The translations under genes were made by a program, and so were the position numbers. From positions 38,537-102,536 of the forward strand of contig WYBU01000089.1 of the NCBI GenBank assembly GCA_011525745.1: 64,000 nt of DNA, given 5' to 3'. This DNA comes from Planctomycetaceae bacterium (GTDB lineage: Bacteria; Planctomycetota; Phycisphaerae; UBA1845; UTPLA1). Positions 61,698-64,000 of this stretch are shown piece after piece (positions within the stretch are counted from its first letter, which is position 1; the number at the start of each line of letters is the position of its first letter). The notes beneath the pieces were generated by a model that worked only from the letters and a program-made list of their open reading frames with translations, was not told where the DNA came from and ran no database searches.

Positions 61698-63188
61698 ATC
61701 CGCCGGCACGCAGCGCTGCGCCGCCCACGCTCGCAACTCGGCCAGCCGTTCCGCCATGAGCTGCGACAGCGGCCGCGTACGGCCGATTTCGTCAAGGATC
61801 GTCGCCGTGTCCAGCGCGCGATCCTCGGCGAACGCCGCGTACAGCGCCGACACGATCGCCTGCTCGATCTCCGCCCCGCTGAATCCCTCCGTCGCCCCCG
61901 CAATCGCTTCGACGTCGAAATCGCCCGGATCGCGCCCGCGCCGCCGAAGGTGAATTCGGACAATATCCATCCGCGCCGCCGCCTCCGGCAGATCGACGAA
62001 GAACACCTCGTCGAACCGCCCTTTGCGCACCAGCTCCGGCGGCAGGGCCGAAATGTCGTTGGCCGTTGCGATCAGAAAAATCGGCGCGCGGCGATCCTGC
62101 ATCCAGGTCAGGAACGATCCGAACATGCGCTGCGACAGGCCGCCATCCGCCGAGTCGGCGGACGCGGACGCAAACGCCTTTTCGATCTCGTCGATCCACA
62201 GCACCGCCGGCGCCATCGCCTCGGCCTGCAACAGTGCCTGGCGCAGCCGGCTTTCGCTTTCGCCGACGTACTTCTGGTACAGCACGCCCGGATCGAGCCG
62301 CAGCAACGGCAATTGCCAGTCGGCCGCGACGACCCTCGCACACAGGCTTTTCCCGCATCCCTGCACGCGCAGCAACAACACGCCGCGCGGCGGGTCCAGG
62401 CCGAAATCGCGCGCCTCGTTCGTGAAACCGCGCCGGCGTCGCGCCAGCCAGGCCTTCAGACTCGCCAGGCCGCCGACCTGATCCGGCTCGACATCGACCG
62501 GAACGTTCTCGAGGATGCCCGTGCGCGACAGCACGGCTCGCTTGGCCTGAAGAATGCGCGGCACGTCCTCCGGCCCGAGCACCTGATCGTCGAGCATGAC
62601 CGACAGCAGGATGCGCAGCGCCTCGGTGCGCGTCAGCCCGCGCAGGTTCTGCACCAGCGCGTCGGACTGCTTGCGCGTCAACGTCACCTTGATGCGATGC
62701 AGCGCCGACGCTTCGCGAAACGCCTCGCGCACCACCTGGCGCAACTCCTCCTCGCTCGGCCAGCTTAGGTTGAACGGCGCAATCAAGCGCTGAAGCGGTT
62801 CGCTGAGCTGCGCCGCCGCGTCGATGAGTATCAGCGTGCTGCGCCGCGACGACAGCACCGGATACAGATCGCGAAACGCCCGCTCGACCACCGGCTCGCG
62901 CAAGTGAACGCCGAGCGACGTGAACCGATAAATGGCGGTCTGGCTCAGATCGGCCACATGAACGAGTGCCCCGGCCGCCGACGTCGTGTTCGGCATCGGC
63001 GCCCCGCCGACGGGCAGCCGGCGGCGCATGCCCTGCGTCAGCGACCACTCGAACAGCGGCAGCCCCATGTCGGTCGCCACGCGTTCGACCAGCTCCGCGG
63101 CGCGCTGCTCATCGACCGTCTGAATCCCGATGAACGGATGACGTGAGCGAATCAGCAGCCGCAAATCTTCAGGCCGGTCGCCGGGCAT
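61695..63188 (-). CDS. AAA-family ATPase (Ycf46-like)
   Basis: A 497-residue AAA ATPase. N-terminal part (about 1-230) has LIRSRHPFIGIQTVDEQRA, LVHVADLSQTAIYRFTSLG and LTRTEALRILLSVMLDDQ, a variant of the regulator domain seen in chloroplast Ycf46-like ATPases. The ATPase core has VQGCGKSLCA at about 275-284, AVLWIDEIEKAF (Walker B), LIATANDISALPPELVRKGR then FDEVFFVDLPEA (second region of homology with Arg finger) and GFSGAEIEQAIVSALYAAFA. Position 274 before VQGCGKS is Arg where a Gly normally opens the Walker A loop. Function in the family is unknown. Confidence 0.9.
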   Translation of the reverse strand: MPGDRPEDLRLLIRSRHPFIGIQTVDEQRAAELVERVATDMGLPLFEWSLTQGMRRRLPVGGAPMPNTTSAAGALVHVADLSQTAIYRFTSLGVHLREPVVERAFRDLYPVLSSRRSTLILIDAAAQLSEPLQRLIAPFNLSWPSEEELRQVVREAFREASALHRIKVTLTRKQSDALVQNLRGLTRTEALRILLSVMLDDQVLGPEDVPRILQAKRAVLSRTGILENVPVDVEPDQVGGLASLKAWLARRRRGFTNEARDFGLDPPRGVLLLRVQGCGKSLCARVVAADWQLPLLRLDPGVLYQKYVGESESRLRQALLQAEAMAPAVLWIDEIEKAFASASADSADGGLSQRMFGSFLTWMQDRRAPIFLIATANDISALPPELVRKGRFDEVFFVDLPEAAARMDIVRIHLRRRGRDPGDFDVEAIAGATEGFSGAEIEQAIVSALYAAFAEDRALDTATILDEIGRTRPLSQLMAERLAELRAWAAQRCVPAD

Positions 63189-63619
63189 GAGTGGAGATTA
63201 TACGGAAAAGCCCAGCAGAGTATCTGACAAAGACGCCCTCGCTGGGATAATCCATCGAAGCTACCATGATTGGAGATCGCGTCACCGAGGTCAGCAGGGT
63301 TCACCGCGCAGTCCGAACTCTTTGCGATGCGCCCGCGAAGCAAGGTTGCGGCTTTTCGCAACCAAACAACTTCTTATGAAATGCGGGATCGCGCGCTAAC
63401 TGAATTGCGATAACTCTGCCGTGAAGCCCCGGGCCGCCACCCCGTCTTTTCTTGTCAGTTGTTGGTATTCCTTCAACAAGTACTCTACGCGCAAGTCGGC
63501 CAGGCTTGCGACGATAACGGAAACCGCGACGTGTGTGCAACCGATGGAGGAAGCGCCGTGGTGAATCTCGGAATTGCACATAATCTGGTCCAGGCGATTT
63601 CCCCTGCCCATGGTCACGG
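63189..63619. other. Intergenic region
   Basis: About 430 bp upstream of the AAA gene. A 73-codon minus-strand frame (63396-63617) is present but has no clear ribosome site or family match. The AAA promoter should lie at 63189-63300. Confidence 0.4.
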
Positions 63620-63876
63620 TCAGACTTGATCTCCTACCGTAACGCGCGCTTGAAAAGAGGCTCGGATCAAAGGTCTCGCTTCCTGAATCTGACCTACACT
63701 GGTGATTGCTAATTCCAGATCACCCCCGCCCCAATGACCAATTCTTGAAACATCGCGCGCAAACGAAGGTGGATCTTGCAGTCTATTGTATTTCAAGTAT
63801 AGCCAAATGCGCAAGCCCGCTCGTTGAAGATGCACGCTACAAAACGCGCGTCCATTGCACTCGTAACTAATGCACT
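63620..63876 (-). pseudogene. DUF5655 gene fragment cut by an IS element
   Basis: Minus strand, C-terminal part only. KCISYECNGRAFCSVHL, LRIWLYLKYNRLQDPPSFAR, DVSRIGHWGGGDLELAITSV and ARPLIRASFQ match DUF5655 (conserved IGHxGxGDLE and a final xLIxxSF). The reading enters this region from the insertion sequence at about 63876, so the N-terminal half is missing or lies beyond the IS outside the window. The stop is at 63620-63622. DUF5655 proteins are of unknown function and often sit next to restriction or transport genes. Confidence 0.7.
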
Positions 63877-64000
63877 TAGAAAGTGTTTGAAAAGCCCGGA
63901 GAATGCCGATGAATGGGAATGGAACGGAGTTCTTACCCATCCGACGTGACGGACGGTCAGTGGAACCTGATCGTGCCGTGGATTCCGCCGGCAAAGCCGG
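63876..64000. mobile_element. Left end of an IS5-like insertion sequence, continues beyond the window
   Basis: The outer end is a sequence like GAAAGTGTTTGAAAAGC at about 63879, typical of IS5-family ends. The transposase begins 34 bases further in. The insertion interrupts the minus-strand DUF5655 gene. The other end is not in the window. Confidence 0.7.
63913..64000 (+). CDS. IS5-like transposase N-terminus (partial)
   Basis: Only the first 29 codons are visible. SSYPSDVTDGQWNLIVPW and IPPAKP match the start of the DUF4096/IS5-type transposase (YPSDLTDAQW.LI.P.LPPA). The start is the ATG at 63913 or 63919. Nothing can be said about whether it is intact. Confidence 0.8.
   Translation, partial: MGMERSSYPSDVTDGQWNLIVPWIPPAKP

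Noticed and set aside
63396..63617. 73-residue minus-strand gene
   Set aside because: No ribosome site, weak coding signal and overlap with another frame of similar length; not supported.

Overview
This is a GC-rich bacterial window, most likely from a member of the Planctomycetota and probably close to the Phycisphaerae. That is an inference from gene content, because no rRNA is present. The clues are two genes for ECF sigma factors each followed by a Ser/Thr protein kinase gene, secreted proteins with dockerin-like tails, a pseudopilin of the planctomycete type, a DUF1559-like domain fused to another secreted protein, and many beta-helix and beta-propeller surface proteins. MreD, PBP2 and AnmK show that this organism builds and recycles peptidoglycan. 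One tRNA-Phe(GAA) is present. I found no CRISPR array and no prophage.

Positions 1-21.2 kb form a surface-protein island with an ECF sigma/kinase pair at each end (kinase 1-1001 with sigma 1002-1571; kinase 17352-20498 with sigma 20585-21160, all minus strand). Plus strand 1.8-10.3 kb is a recombination mosaic. Two genes (2541 and 8639) share a 519-bp 5' module that is nearly identical. A third (4659) has the same signal peptide grafted in front of an older one. Two orphan 3' ends of peptidase-S74 (intramolecular chaperone) genes sit directly before the 2541 and 8639 genes. Several genes here are damaged: a frameshift at about 2230, an in-frame TGA at 5400, a beta-propeller cut short at 9916, and a gene with ATA where ATG is expected (9933). 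Minus strand 10.3-17.1 kb carries a GWIN-repeat protein, three tandem beta-helix paralogs, a small secreted protein and a PQQ-like beta-propeller protein. The last two share a structured 5' leader.

Positions 21.5-30.2 kb hold a large NHL-repeat lipoprotein, a repeat-rich gap, a small membrane protein, a single-chain Eco57I-like restriction-modification enzyme and the tRNA. Positions 30.5-51.2 kb are mostly housekeeping: gmd, a lipoprotein, glyA, mreD-PBP2, an Ada-type repair protein, RidA plus an enoyl-CoA hydratase, a zinc-ribbon membrane protein overlapping anmK, a DUF5658-like protein, moaC, an FlgI-like lipoprotein, a pseudopilin, a family 2 glycosyltransferase, an FHA-GAF histidine kinase and a LapA-like protein. 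Positions 51.5-63.2 kb hold a GT39-like protein, a lipoprotein, a LOG-family protein, a GlcF-like Fe-S protein, a BaiN/HI0933 flavoprotein, a lipoate ligase-like protein, a large secreted protein fused to a pseudopilin-type domain, and a Ycf46-like AAA ATPase. At the right edge an IS5-like element has inserted into a DUF5655 gene.

Small palindromic repeats cluster at 25.4, 34.0-34.4, 38.5-38.9 and 61.4 kb. A roughly 125-bp dispersed repeat occurs at 11.06 and 61.57 kb. Both are candidates for mobile or regulatory small elements.
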